Shown here one piece after another: positions 1 to 8,465 of a DNA stretch of 64,000 nt (its first letter is position 1; every line of letters starts with the position of its first letter). The stretch covers positions 248,001 to 312,000 of the forward strand of contig NZ_JABEQF010000003.1 of assembly GCF_014174355.1 (NCBI RefSeq), read 5' to 3'. Source of the stretch: Gluconacetobacter azotocaptans. Its GTDB lineage: Bacteria > Pseudomonadota > Alphaproteobacteria > Acetobacterales > Acetobacteraceae. The notes beneath the pieces are model-generated. The model was not told where the DNA came from, did not search any database, and worked only from the letters and a program-made list of their open reading frames with translations. The translations under genes and the position numbers were made by a program.

Positions 1-535
1 TGCCGGAGAATATCCTGGGCTGCTCGATTCCGCCCGTGCGGGACAGGTCGATGCCGAGCTCGGAAAGCAGCGACTTTGCCGTGAAGCTGTAGGGGAACGG
101 CGATTCGATGCTCATCGTGCCGCCATAGGACAGCAGCGTGCGCCCCCGGATACGGTACTCGTTTCTTTTGGCATGCCCGCCGAAATCGTCGTGATTGTCG
201 ATGACGAGAATGCGCGTGGCCGACCCGAGCGCGCGACGATAGAACCAGGCGGCGCTGAGCCCGGAAATCCCGCCGCCGACAACGACAAGATCGTAATGTT
301 CGCCGGTGTCGCGGGCCTGAACGGGCCCGGTGAAGCCGCCGTCGCGTGCGACATGGGCGATTTCGAACGAACCGGGATACTGGCCGCGCAGACCCTGCTT
401 CAGCGGGGGATCGTCTGCACGGGCGATGGTGGAATCCGCTGCCGAGGCGGCGTTTGGTCCGGCCAGCAGGCCGGAGAGGGTGGCGGCGGATACACCGTTT
501 ATGAAGTCTCGTCGTGTTATGGAGGATCTTGTCAT
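1..535 (-). CDS. FAD/NAD(P)-binding oxidoreductase, Tat-exported (partial, 5' end only)
   Basis: Only about the first 178 residues are present; the frame is open to the window edge. The start is chosen at 535 because an AGAGG ribosome binding site lies 10 nt upstream. Residues 6-13 read ITRRDFIN, a twin-arginine signal. A Rossmann dinucleotide site follows (VVVGGGISGLSAA, about residues 84-96), then NHDDFGGHAKRNEY near 114-127. The upstream gene shares these motifs and lies 57 nt away, so the two are tandem paralogs, probably co-transcribed. The family includes the spermidine dehydrogenase-like flavoproteins. Substrate is not shown by the sequence. Confidence 0.85.
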   Translation of the reverse strand, partial: MTRSSITRRDFINGVSAATLSGLLAGPNAASAADSTIARADDPPLKQGLRGQYPGSFEIAHVARDGGFTGPVQARDTGEHYDLVVVGGGISGLSAAWFYRRALGSATRILVIDNHDDFGGHAKRNEYRIRGRTLLSYGGTMSIESPFPYSFTAKSLLSELGIDLSRTGGIEQPRIFSG

Positions 536-592
536 TTCGGAAACCTCTTTCCACGGGTGATGCAATGTCGCCTGTTGGGGCGGGCATCCGGT

Positions 593-2623
593 TCAGAAGG
601 TGGCCGGACCGGGGGATGGCGGGACGAAAGGAAAAATCTGGCGGTCGAGCAGTTCGGCGACGGCGCGATGAGCGGCTTCGAACGCGGCGTCGGTATGGGG
701 GCTGGCGGCGGAATCCGCATTGGCGATGGCGATGCGGCCGAAGGGCTGGCGGCCGGTGACGCAGGGGCGGTTTTCCGATGCGGTGAAAACCCATTCGGGC
801 GGGTCGTAGAGGCTGTTGTAGGTATAGGCATAACCGTGCGGCCAGCGATTGACGGTGATCGCGGCGATGTCCCTGTCCGCGTCGAAGCCGCCTGGTCCGA
901 GGATATGTTGCAGCTGCCCCCGTATTTCCTTCTCGAAAGTGTCGAAGGAGGTGGCAAGGAGCATGGCGCGGCCGGCGCGATGCTGATCGCGTTTCGTCGG
1001 CAGGCCGGGCACCCCGAAGGTCTTGATCATGCGCACGACGTTCGGCATCGCGGGGTCGGATGGTGCCTTGAGGCCGCCGAGCGACGCCGCTTCGGCAAGC
1101 TGCACCTGTTCGAAATACAGTGTCGGACAATCGATGTCGGCGACACCAAGTTTATGGAAGGCGCGCCAGTTCCGGATCGCTACGTTGGCGTAGACGATCG
1201 GCCCCTTGACGCCGTAGGCGAGGGCGTCCTTCTGTTTCGCCGGCATGGTCGGCACAAGATAGGGGATGACCATGTTCCAGCAGGCAAGCACGACCTGCCG
1301 GGCGCGAATGCGGGTGATCGCGTCCGGATGCGGGTCGCCGGCCGGGGCGCAGAGGATGGAAACGGTTTCAGCCTGATCGGGCGGTCCGTCGTGCGCGATG
1401 TTCAGTGCCAGGGTGGACAGGCGGATGCGCGTCGGATTGCCGGCGAGATCCAGCTTCGCATAGTCGAATGTCGCCGTTCCCATCTCATCCTGGGTCCGCG
1501 CCCTGGTGGCGCCAGGGACGAGCGAGGCGACCAGGAGCCGGGCCAGGGTGGCGTTTCCGTCCGGAAAATGCACGGACTCACCGCTTTCGGCCTGTCTGCC
1601 GTGCTGTCCGCCGGGGAGATCGGACAGCAGGCCTTCGGGCAACGTACCCAGTCCGAGTCCGGAAAAGCCGGGATAGCCCATCGCCCAGGCGAACAGGGCC
1701 GGCATGGCATCGGCGCCGACACAGAAAACGCCCGCGCCGGCCTTGCTGAAGATCCGCACGACGGACGGATCGACCTTGGCGCAATCGCGCAGATAACGGT
1801 CATAGGCCATGGTCGCGAGGCGTTTCTTCTTTTCCGCGACGCTGGCACCGGCGAGATAGTCGGGTTGCCGCGATGCCAGCAGCCTGGCCAGATCTGCGCA
1901 GGCTTTTTCGCCGAGCGGCGCCTTCGCGACGAAATCGGGGCCGAAGCCATACCACGATGTACCGGGCGGGACGTGTCTGGGAACCAGGGTGTCCGCGGCC
2001 CAGCTTTCCCGGTCGAAGAAAAAGGCGCGATCCATGCCGAGCCGTTCGTACAGGCCGGCCTCCCGCCGGTTCTCGCGCAGGTAGGCGGAAATATCGACGC
2101 CTATCTCGTCGAGAATGCGTTTTGCCCATTCGTTGTAGCGGGCAGGGGACTCGATTTCGAGCGTGCCGCCGTTGAGGGCCAGGAGGCGGCCATCGACGAT
2201 GAATTCATTGCGTTTCGCATGACCGCCGAAATCATCATGATTTTCGAGGATCAGAACAGATTTGCCCGACCCTGCGTACCGGTGGAAGAAGTGGGCGGCG
2301 GCAAGGCCGCTGAGGCCACCGCCGACCACGACGAGATCGTAGAGTTCGCCGTCGTCATGCCCGCCGGTTGGCCGGAGGGTACCGTCGCGCAAGGCGTGGC
2401 CGGCTTCGAACGCGCCGGGGTGGCTGCCGCGCAGGCCGGTTCTGCGGGGCGGAGGCACGCTGTCCGGGTCGGTGGCGCCGAAAGCGGGAAATGTGCTGCA
2501 GGAGATGTTGGCGCATGCCGCGGCAGTCGCGACGCCGTTGATGAAATCCCGCCGCGTGATCGCGGACCTTGGTCCTGACCTGGGGGGCGGGCATCCGGGC
2601 CTTGGATCGGGGCGGTCGGACAT
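593..2623 (-). CDS. Tat-exported FAD-dependent oxidoreductase, spermidine dehydrogenase-like
   Basis: A protein of about 676 residues. With the start at 2623 (GGAG about 10 nt upstream) the twin-arginine motif AITRRDFING falls at residues 21-30, a normal distance; an earlier in-frame ATG at 2755 would put an unusual 66-residue stretch before it. A FAD-binding site (VVVGGGLSGLAAAH) and the NHDDFGGHAKRNE block follow, and the C-terminal part includes a NRWPHGYAY segment typical of flavin amine oxidase-like enzymes. Export as a folded flavoprotein to the periplasm is inferred. A divergent XRE-cupin regulator of the type that controls polyamine genes (PuuR family) supports an amine or polyamine substrate, but this is inference. 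Confidence 0.85.
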   Translation of the reverse strand: MSDRPDPRPGCPPPRSGPRSAITRRDFINGVATAAACANISCSTFPAFGATDPDSVPPPRRTGLRGSHPGAFEAGHALRDGTLRPTGGHDDGELYDLVVVGGGLSGLAAAHFFHRYAGSGKSVLILENHDDFGGHAKRNEFIVDGRLLALNGGTLEIESPARYNEWAKRILDEIGVDISAYLRENRREAGLYERLGMDRAFFFDRESWAADTLVPRHVPPGTSWYGFGPDFVAKAPLGEKACADLARLLASRQPDYLAGASVAEKKKRLATMAYDRYLRDCAKVDPSVVRIFSKAGAGVFCVGADAMPALFAWAMGYPGFSGLGLGTLPEGLLSDLPGGQHGRQAESGESVHFPDGNATLARLLVASLVPGATRARTQDEMGTATFDYAKLDLAGNPTRIRLSTLALNIAHDGPPDQAETVSILCAPAGDPHPDAITRIRARQVVLACWNMVIPYLVPTMPAKQKDALAYGVKGPIVYANVAIRNWRAFHKLGVADIDCPTLYFEQVQLAEAASLGGLKAPSDPAMPNVVRMIKTFGVPGLPTKRDQHRAGRAMLLATSFDTFEKEIRGQLQHILGPGGFDADRDIAAITVNRWPHGYAYTYNSLYDPPEWVFTASENRPCVTGRQPFGRIAIANADSAASPHTDAAFEAAHRAVAELLDRQIFPFVPPSPGPATF

Positions 2624-2816
2624 GGACGTACAACTCCGTAGCATGTTTCCTGACGGCCCGGTATTTTGCGGTAGCAGGCATGCCGGACGGCGGGAAAGAC
2701 GCAAACAGTGAGTGAGCGATGAATTCGTTGTAGTATCGTGACGAAACGAATGCAAGATTTTTTACTGTCGTGAAAAATTGGCTGTATCCGGACGTATGAT
2801 TATCGGTTCGTGAAGG
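2624..2816. promoter_or_regulatory. Divergent control region with TCGTGA repeats
   Basis: This 190-bp region separates the oxidoreductase pair from the XRE-cupin gene and is AT-richer than its surroundings. TCGTGA occurs three times on the + strand, at 2736, 2768 and 2808. The first lies in an imperfect palindrome, with TTCGT near 2724 matching ACGAA near 2741. They are candidate binding sites for the adjacent regulator; no promoter boxes are clear. Confidence 0.4.
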
Positions 2817-3395
2817 ATGTGCATGGAAAATCTGGACGGCGCCCTGGGGCGGCGCCTGCGTGAGCGGAGAAAGTCGCGGGGTCTGTCGCTACAGCAGATT
2901 GCCGATCAGGTCGGGATTTCGGTCGGGCATCTGAGCCAGATCGAACGCGGCATGTCCTCGCCGTCCGTGCGGGACCTGATTCGTATCGCAGAAATTCTGC
3001 AAACTTCGGCAGGAGAATTCCTGGACCTGTTCGAAGAGCCGTCGCGGGACCGGATTGTGGTGCGGCATGCGCAGCGGCCGCCTGTCGCGCTGAAGAACGG
3101 GATCACGAAACTGCTGCTGACGCCGCATGAGGAGGCGCCGCTGAAAATGTTCATGGTGACCCTGGCGCCGGGCAGTACGACGGGCGACGAATTATACGCT
3201 CATGAAGGAATCGAGGCCGGACTGGTTCTGGAGGGCCGGATCCGGCTGATCGTGGAACACCGGGAGATGCTGGTGGGCCAGGGCGACAGCTTCCGCTTCA
3301 CGAGCGATCGGCCTCATCGCTTCATGAATGCCCATGACGGTGAAAGCCAGGTGCTCTGGGTGAATTGCTCGATGCTTCCCGTGCATCTGGTCTAA
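2817..3395 (+). CDS. XRE-family regulator with C-terminal cupin domain (PuuR-like)
   Basis: A 192-residue protein with an N-terminal helix-turn-helix (about residues 10-65: LRERRKSRGLSLQQIAD then VGHLSQIERG) and a C-terminal cupin (about 110-185, with APGSTTGDELYAH and EGIEAGLVLEGRI). This architecture is common in ligand-responsive repressors such as PuuR. The start could also be the ATG at 2823. It is divergent from the two FAD oxidoreductases and probably controls them and itself through the shared 190-bp region. The ligand bound by the cupin is unknown. Confidence 0.88.
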   Translation: MCMENLDGALGRRLRERRKSRGLSLQQIADQVGISVGHLSQIERGMSSPSVRDLIRIAEILQTSAGEFLDLFEEPSRDRIVVRHAQRPPVALKNGITKLLLTPHEEAPLKMFMVTLAPGSTTGDELYAHEGIEAGLVLEGRIRLIVEHREMLVGQGDSFRFTSDRPHRFMNAHDGESQVLWVNCSMLPVHLV

Positions 3396-3477
3396 ACAGG
3401 CCCTGGTGCGGAACCGCATGGGCGGTGACGGTCAGCATTCAGTTCGTGCAGGCTCCGCTCTCATCCGCACCTTCAGC

Positions 3478-3578
3478 GGCATGCCTCAGGGCGCTGCCCT
3501 GAAACCCGCCAAAGGCCGGCGGCCTTTGGAAACCGACCTGTTTTATTCATGATCGGGGTTCGGGGCCTGGGGCCTTCC
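3478..3578. repeat. Modular intergenic hairpin repeat, copy 1
   Basis: Lies between two convergent genes. Modules in order: CAGGGCGCTGCCCTG hairpin, an AAACCCGCC linker, a CAAAGGCC...GGCCTTTG hairpin, a linker with TTTTATTCATGATCGGGGT, and a GGGGCCTGGGGCC-type hairpin. It ends 3 nt from the stop codon of the minus-strand esterase, so it could serve as a bidirectional terminator. The same modules recur through the window. Confidence 0.8.
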
Positions 3579-3580
3579 GG

Positions 3581-4225
3581 CTACCCCTGCGCCATCGCCG
3601 CCAGATGCTCGACCATCGGGGTCAGGCGGCGGACGATCTGCCGGACGCCGTCCGGACTGGGATGGATATGGTCGGCCTGCACCAGAGCGGGGTGGGCCGC
3701 GACGCCGTCCAGGAAAAACGGGTCCCACAGGATACCGGGGCGGTGCGACAGGCGGTCGAACACCGCGCGGAAGGACTGGCCGTAGGGGGTGCCCATGTTG
3801 GGCGGGGCATACATGCCCGACAGCAGCACCGGCAGACGCAGCGCCTGCAGGCGATCGAGAATGGCCGTCAGGTTGCGCTCCATCAGCGCCGGGTCCAGCC
3901 CGCGCAACCCGTCATTGCCGCCCAGTTCCACGATGACCGCGTCCGGCCGGTCGCCCAGCGCCCAGTCCAGCCGCGCCAGGGCGTCGGTGCTGGTGTCGCC
4001 CGACACCCCGCCATCCAGAATGGTGATGCGGTCGCCGCGCGCATCGAGCGCGGCCTGAAGCCGGACCACGAACCCGTCGCCATGCGCCAGGCCATAGCCC
4101 GCCGTCAGCGAATCCCCCAGCGCGAGGATCCGGACCGGGCGGGCAGGGCCGTCCGCCGCCCGGCCCGACGAACCGATGCAGACCGCGCCGCACAGGCACA
4201 GGACGGCAAAAAGGGTTCGGGCCAT
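3581..4225 (-). CDS. tesA: Periplasmic GDSL esterase / acyl-CoA thioesterase I-like (TesA)
   Basis: A 214-residue SGNH hydrolase with a signal peptide (about residues 1-23). Block I is [14 protein letters not shown] (nucleophile Ser), block II contains GGVSGDTS, block III is [10 protein letters not shown], and block [10 protein letters not shown] supplies the Asp-His pair. The family hydrolyses acyl-thioesters, esters and lysophospholipids in the periplasm. The frame stays open well upstream, but 4225 is preferred because the signal peptide begins there and a purine-rich GGCGCGGGCGA precedes it. It is divergent from ybbA-ybbP, the gene arrangement seen with tesA in E. coli. Confidence 0.9.
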   Translation of the reverse strand: MARTLFAVLCLCGAVCIGSSGRAADGPARPVRILALGDSLTAGYGLAHGDGFVVRLQAALDARGDRITILDGGVSGDTSTDALARLDWALGDRPDAVIVELGGNDGLRGLDPALMERNLTAILDRLQALRLPVLLSGMYAPPNMGTPYGQSFRAVFDRLSHRPGILWDPFFLDGVAAHPALVQADHIHPSPDGVRQIVRRLTPMVEHLAAMAQG

Positions 4226-4283
4226 TCGCCCGCGCCATGTAGCGTATGAAACGAGGCAAACCGGATTGTCGGAAGGAGCACGC

Positions 4284-5048
4284 ATGGACGGCGAAGGATT
4301 CCCCAGCGGACGACCGGCCCTGATAGAGGCGGAGGACCTGTGGCTGACAGTGCCGGCCCGTCCGGCGGGGGTCAACCCGAAGGGCGGCGGCCAGAACGAC
4401 AGGGCCGGCGGCCTGGACATCCTGTCCGGCGTCAGCCTGCGGGTCGGCGAGGGCGAGGCCGTGGGAATCGTCGGCCCCTCGGGGTCGGGCAAGACCTCGC
4501 TGCTGATGCTGCTGGCCGGGCTGGAACGTCCGACGCGGGGCAGAGTGCGGATCGCGGACACGGTGCTGGGCGACCTGGACGAAAACGCCCTGGCCCGCTT
4601 CCGCCGCCGGACCACGGGCATCGTCTTCCAGTCCTTCCAGCTGATCCCGACCATGACGGCGCTGGAAAACGTGCTGGTGCCGCTGGAACTGGCCGGCCGC
4701 GCCGATGGGGTCGCGACCGCGACGGCCGCCCTGGCGTCGGTGGGGCTGGACGGGCGTCTGGGACATCTGCCGACCGAACTGTCGGGCGGCGAGCAGCAGC
4801 GCGTCGCGCTGGCGCGCGCGTTCGTCACCCGGCCGCGCCTGCTGCTGGCGGACGAACCGACGGGCAATCTGGACACCCGCACCGGCGAGAGCGTCATGGC
4901 GCTGATGTTCAGCCTGCAGCAGCACTACGGCACCACCCTGGTGCTGATTACCCACGACCCGGCACTGGCCGCCCGATGCGACCGCCGGCTGCATGTCCGC
5001 GACGGCCGGGTAACGGCCGATCATCCCTTGCGGCGGGACGATCCATGA
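4284..5048 (+). CDS. ybbA: ABC transporter ATP-binding protein (YbbA)
   Basis: A 254-residue ATPase of the LolD/MacB-like family. Walker A is GPSGSGKTS, the signature is LSGGEQQR and Walker B is [12 protein letters not shown]. The start at 4284 follows a strong GGAAGGAG site; an earlier in-frame ATG at 4176 lies inside the divergent tesA gene and is unlikely. The stop overlaps the start of the permease gene by 4 nt (ATGA), so translation is coupled. With YbbP it forms an inner-membrane ABC complex, probably of the extrusion type that acts on lipophilic or envelope substrates. Confidence 0.92.
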   Translation: MDGEGFPSGRPALIEAEDLWLTVPARPAGVNPKGGGQNDRAGGLDILSGVSLRVGEGEAVGIVGPSGSGKTSLLMLLAGLERPTRGRVRIADTVLGDLDENALARFRRRTTGIVFQSFQLIPTMTALENVLVPLELAGRADGVATATAALASVGLDGRLGHLPTELSGGEQQRVALARAFVTRPRLLLADEPTGNLDTRTGESVMALMFSLQQHYGTTLVLITHDPALAARCDRRLHVRDGRVTADHPLRRDDP

Positions 5049-7684
5049 GCCCGGCCCCGACGCCCGGCCTCACGCCCGACGTCGTCACCCAGGACGCCGG
5101 GCCGACGGGCCTGGCGGCGCTGCGGCTGGCGGCGCGGCTGGCGCTGCGCGACCTGCGGGGGGGCATCGGCGGATTCCGGATCGTGCTGCTGTGCCTGGCG
5201 CTGGGGGTGGCGGCGATCGGGGCCGTCGGCGGGTTGCGGGCCATGATCCAGGACGGGATCGCGGACCAGCAGCGCACGCTGCTGGGCGGAGACCTCGCGA
5301 TCGACAGCAGCGACCCGCTGCCCGACGCGCTCTCCCGCTTCGTGACGGCGCATGGGGGGCGGATCGCGCATGTACTGCGCATGCGTTCGATGCTGTATGC
5401 CCCGCACGACGTCGCGGCCGACAGCCAGGCCGGGCCGGGTGGACGGATGCTGGTCGAAATCGAAGCCGTCGACGGGGCCTATCCGCTGGTGGGCGCTGTC
5501 GCCAGCACGCCGTCCCGGCCGCCCGGGCAGGCGCTGTTCGCCGATACCGACCCGCCCGGCGTGCTGGCCCAGCCGATCGTGATCGACCGGCTGGGCCTGA
5601 AACCGGGGGACCTGCTGCGGATCGGCTCGGCCCGGTTCCGCCTGGCGGGGACATTGACGCACAGTCCCGACAATGCCGGCGGCGTGGTGCTGGCGCCGAC
5701 CGTGATGATGGACCGCCGGGCCCTGGACGCCGCCGGCCTGCTGCAGGTCGGCGCGCTGGCCAACCGGTCGCTGCGGATCGCGCTCGACGGGCCGGACATG
5801 GGGCGAAGCGCGCGCGCGGCGGAGCTGGCCGACGCCATCGCCCGGCACTTCCCCGACCAGGGCTGGCGAATCCGGGGCGTGGCCGACGCCGCCCCCGGCC
5901 TGACACGCACGATCGACCAGGTCGCGCGGTTCATGAGCCTGACCGGCCTGACAGCCCTGCTGCTGGGCGGGCTGGGCGTATCGGCGGGGGTCGCCTCATG
6001 GCTGGAGGGGCGGGGGCGCACCATCGCGGTCCTGCGCTGCCTGGGGGCACCGGCCCGGCTGATCTCGTTGACCTTTGGCCTGCAGATCATGGGGCTGTGC
6101 GGCATCGGCATCGCCGCCGGCATGGCGGCCGGCCTGCTGCTGCCGTCGGTGGGGGCCCACGCTCTGTCGGGCCTGCTGCCGGTGGCCCCCACGCGGACGG
6201 TGGCGGTGCGGCCCGTGCTGCTGGCGGGCCTGTTCGGCGCGCTGGTGGCCGCGTTTTCAGCCATCCTGCCGCTGGTTCGGGCGGCTGCGACCCCGCCTGC
6301 GTCCCTGTTCCATGACCAGGGACGCAGGCGGGGGCTGGACCGCGCCGGCCGGATCCGGACGGGGGCCGCGCTGGCGGCCTGTGCCATCCTGCTGGGCCTG
6401 CTGGCCGAGGCGATGACGCCCGGTCACCTGTTCGTCGCCGGGTTCGTCGGCGTGGCGCTGGCGGCGGCCGGCGCCCTGGCACTGGTCGGGCTGGGGCTGC
6501 GCCGCGTCGTCGGCCGGATGGTACGGCACATGGGGACGGAACGTGGTGTGTTGCGCCTGGGGTTGGCGCTGTTCGCCCGCCCCGGCGCGCCGACGGCCCG
6601 CCTGGTCGTGGCACTGGGCGCGGGGCTGGCGGGCATGGCCACGATCGTGCTGGTCGAAGGCGCCATCATGGCGCAGTTGCGCGACCAGTTGCCGCGCCAG
6701 GCGCCGTCCTTCTATTTCGTCGATATCCAGCCCGACGACCTCGACCGGTTCGACCGCGTGGCGCGCGCCCAGCCCTCGGTCAGCGAAATCCGCCAGCTTC
6801 CGTCGATGCGCACGCGCATCGTCGCGATCGACGGGGTGCCGGCCGAACGGGTGCCGGCCACGCCGCAGACCCAGTGGGCCCTGCGCGGCGATCACGGGCT
6901 GACCCTGTCGGCGACACCCCCGCCCGGCACGCAGCTTGCCGCCGGGGCATGGTGGCCGGCCGATTATGACGGGCCGCCGCTGCTGTCGCTCGATTCCGGG
7001 CTGGCCGCCGGATGGGGCGTGAAAATCGGCTCGGTCGTGCGGCTGAACGTCCTGGGCCGGTCGATCGATTTCCGGGTGGCGAACCTGCGCACGGTGGCGT
7101 GGCGGTCGCTGCAGCTGAATTTCGCGTTCGTGGTGTCGCCGGGCCTGCTGTCGCACGCCCCGCACACCTTCGTGGCGACGGTGATGACCTCCGGCCGGCC
7201 GGATCAGGACGCCGCCGTTCTGGCGGCCGTCACCGACGCCCTGCCTGGTGTCACCGGCATCCGGGTCGCCGACGTGCTGGCCGAACTGGGAACGCTGGTG
7301 GGTCGTCTGGCCGTGGCGCTGGCGGCGGCGGCCTCGGTCGTCCTGGCATCGGGCGGCCTGGTGCTGGCGGCGACATTGGCGGCAGGGTGGCGGCAGCGCG
7401 TCGCCACGGCCGCCACCCTGCGGGCGCTGGGGGCTGGCGCGGGGCAGATCCGGGCGATCTGGCTGGTGGAATTCATCGTGCTGGGGCTGGCCGCCGGCCT
7501 GTGCGCGGCGGGGCTGGGCACGCTCATCGCCTGGCTGGTGACGCGCGGCGTCCTGCATATGCCCTGGACCGGCGCATGGACCGACCTGGCCCTGACCCTG
7601 TCGGGCACGCTGGTTGCGATGATCGGCTCGGGGATGCTGTTCTGCCGCTGGGCCCTGCGCGCCGCCGGGCGTAACCGACGTTAG
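5045..7684 (+). CDS. ybbP: FtsX-like ABC transporter permease (YbbP)
   Basis: An 879-residue permease. A first membrane segment lies at about residues 44-66, followed by a periplasmic domain; FtsX-type membrane blocks start near residues 295 (MSLTGLTALLLGGLGV) and 745, each ending in the family's R-LRxLGA pattern. Size and layout match YbbP, the partner of YbbA. The start overlaps the ybbA stop. A perfect 17-bp inverted repeat lies inside the coding sequence at 6291-6333. A modular intergenic repeat follows the stop directly and may terminate transcription. Confidence 0.9.
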   Translation: MSPAPTPGLTPDVVTQDAGPTGLAALRLAARLALRDLRGGIGGFRIVLLCLALGVAAIGAVGGLRAMIQDGIADQQRTLLGGDLAIDSSDPLPDALSRFVTAHGGRIAHVLRMRSMLYAPHDVAADSQAGPGGRMLVEIEAVDGAYPLVGAVASTPSRPPGQALFADTDPPGVLAQPIVIDRLGLKPGDLLRIGSARFRLAGTLTHSPDNAGGVVLAPTVMMDRRALDAAGLLQVGALANRSLRIALDGPDMGRSARAAELADAIARHFPDQGWRIRGVADAAPGLTRTIDQVARFMSLTGLTALLLGGLGVSAGVASWLEGRGRTIAVLRCLGAPARLISLTFGLQIMGLCGIGIAAGMAAGLLLPSVGAHALSGLLPVAPTRTVAVRPVLLAGLFGALVAAFSAILPLVRAAATPPASLFHDQGRRRGLDRAGRIRTGAALAACAILLGLLAEAMTPGHLFVAGFVGVALAAAGALALVGLGLRRVVGRMVRHMGTERGVLRLGLALFARPGAPTARLVVALGAGLAGMATIVLVEGAIMAQLRDQLPRQAPSFYFVDIQPDDLDRFDRVARAQPSVSEIRQLPSMRTRIVAIDGVPAERVPATPQTQWALRGDHGLTLSATPPPGTQLAAGAWWPADYDGPPLLSLDSGLAAGWGVKIGSVVRLNVLGRSIDFRVANLRTVAWRSLQLNFAFVVSPGLLSHAPHTFVATVMTSGRPDQDAAVLAAVTDALPGVTGIRVADVLAELGTLVGRLAVALAAAASVVLASGGLVLAATLAAGWRQRVATAATLRALGAGAGQIRAIWLVEFIVLGLAAGLCAAGLGTLIAWLVTRGVLHMPWTGAWTDLALTLSGTLVAMIGSGMLFCRWALRAAGRNRR
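6291..6333. repeat. Perfect 17-bp inverted repeat inside ybbP
   Basis: The left arm, 6291-6307, reads CCCCGCCTGCGTCCCTG and the right arm, 6317-6333, is its exact complement; the loop is 9 nt. It lies in frame in the permease gene at about residues 416-430, in the cytoplasmic stretch after the first FtsX membrane block. Fourteen of the seventeen pairs are G-C, so the mRNA hairpin would be very stable. Confidence 0.9.
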
Positions 7685-7815
7685 ACAAGTCGGGCTTTGC
7701 CCGAACCCACCCGTTATCCCGGATTGGGGGCCTGAGGCCCTGGACCCCGATCATAAAACGACTGGGTTTCCAAAGGGCGATGCCCTTTGGCGGGTTTCAG
7801 GGCAGCGCCCTGAGA
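7685..7815. repeat. Modular intergenic hairpin repeat, copy 2 (inverted orientation)
   Basis: Starts right after the ybbP stop and ends 2 nt before the stop of the convergent small gene. Same modules as copy 1 in reverse order: TCGGGCTTTGCCCGA, GGGCCTGAGGCCC, CCCCGATCATAAAACGACTGG, CAAAGGGCGATGCCCTTTG and CAGGGCAGCGCCCTG. Likely acts as a two-way terminator here. Confidence 0.8.
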
Positions 7816-7816
7816 C

Positions 7817-8029
7817 TCAAGGCCGCCGTTCGACTTTCAATTCGCCGACCGTCAGCTTCTCGACCCGCATGTCCCGGATGGTGACCCGTCCCAGCGCCAG
7901 CCGCCCGATCGCGACGGCCCCGATGGCCAAGGCGCCGACCGAGAGCGCGCCAACCGCCAATGCCCCCACGGATCCGGCTCCGAGGCCCAAAATCCGCAGT
8001 CCCCGGCGCCCGGGTGACGTTACGTCCAT
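7817..8029 (-). CDS. Small protein made of pentad repeats
   Basis: A 70-residue protein preceded by a GGAAGG site 7 nt before its ATG. From about residue 21 it is nine uninterrupted five-residue units: GALAV, GALSV, GALAI, GAVAI, GRLAL, GRVTI, RDMRV, EKLTV, GELKV. The pattern (hydrophobic centre, small or charged flanks) resembles pentapeptide-repeat proteins, although the usual A(D/N)Lxx consensus is replaced by G(A/R)LxV. A short right-handed beta-helix coil is a reasonable structural guess; function is unknown. Gly and Ala dominate the first six units and charged residues the last three. Confidence 0.65.
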   Translation of the reverse strand: MDVTSPGRRGLRILGLGAGSVGALAVGALSVGALAIGAVAIGRLALGRVTIRDMRVEKLTVGELKVERRP

Positions 8030-8246
8030 GTCTACCTTCCTGCCATGCAGGCCGTTTGGCGTCGCCGCTCTCCCCTCAACTGATGGGGCAGGTCAGACAT
8101 GACATCAAAACATGATCCCGCGAGGACCGCAGGCGGCTCGGACATCGGAGATCTGTCTATCGATAACAGGGAAGGTCGCGACGCGGCGATTATCCGTCAA
8201 TATGCCCAAAGGCGCTGACAGACCAAATCGCCAAAACGGGTAGAAA

Positions 8247-8268
8247 GAGGGGCAGCGTTTTGCCCCTC
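8247..8268 (-). terminator. Intrinsic terminator downstream of tRNA-Ala(GGC)
   Basis: Read on the minus strand, GAGGGGCA pairs with TGCCCCTC across a 6-nt loop and is followed by TTTCT. It lies 40 nt past the 3' end of the tRNA gene. Confidence 0.6.
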
Positions 8269-8308
8269 AACCCGATATACTGATTTTTTGTGAAAAACCG
8301 GCAGGAAC

Positions 8309-8384
8309 TGGTGGAGCCAATCGGAATCGAACCGACGACCTCCTGAATGCCATTCAGGCGCTCTCCCAACTGAGCTATGGCCCC
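8309..8384 (-). tRNA. tRNA-Ala (anticodon GGC)
   Basis: A 76-nt cloverleaf on the minus strand with an encoded CCA end. The acceptor stem is GGGGCCA with TGGCTCC (one wobble pair), the D arm is GCTCAGTTGGGAGAGC, the anticodon stem is CCTGA/TCAGG with loop ATGGCAT (anticodon GGC), and the T loop is TTCGATT. It reads GCC and GCU alanine codons. It ends about 80 nt from the 3' end of maf. Confidence 0.95.
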
Positions 8385-8465
8385 GCCGTCACCGTCGCCA
8401 ATCCGTCCGGCGCCGTGTGAGTGCGCGGGGTATAACTGCCGTCCGACCCCTTGGCAACCCCCTAT

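Noticed and set aside
173-2578. An 801-codon open frame on the plus strand
   Set aside because: It is antisense to the two FAD oxidoreductases, whose motifs are clear on the minus strand. Long antisense frames are common in GC-rich DNA, and this one has no recognisable domain.
112-2578. A frameshift splitting one oxidoreductase into two
   Set aside because: Each copy has its own start, Tat signal and Rossmann motif, so they are tandem paralogs.
4340-5044. Upstream extension of the ybbP frame
   Set aside because: It overlaps ybbA in another frame and is Arg/Gly-rich shadow sequence. ATG 5045 with the ATGA overlap is the natural start.
6257-7558. A 433-codon minus-strand frame in ybbP
   Set aside because: Composition is Arg/Gln/Pro-rich with no domain; it is the complement of a conserved permease.
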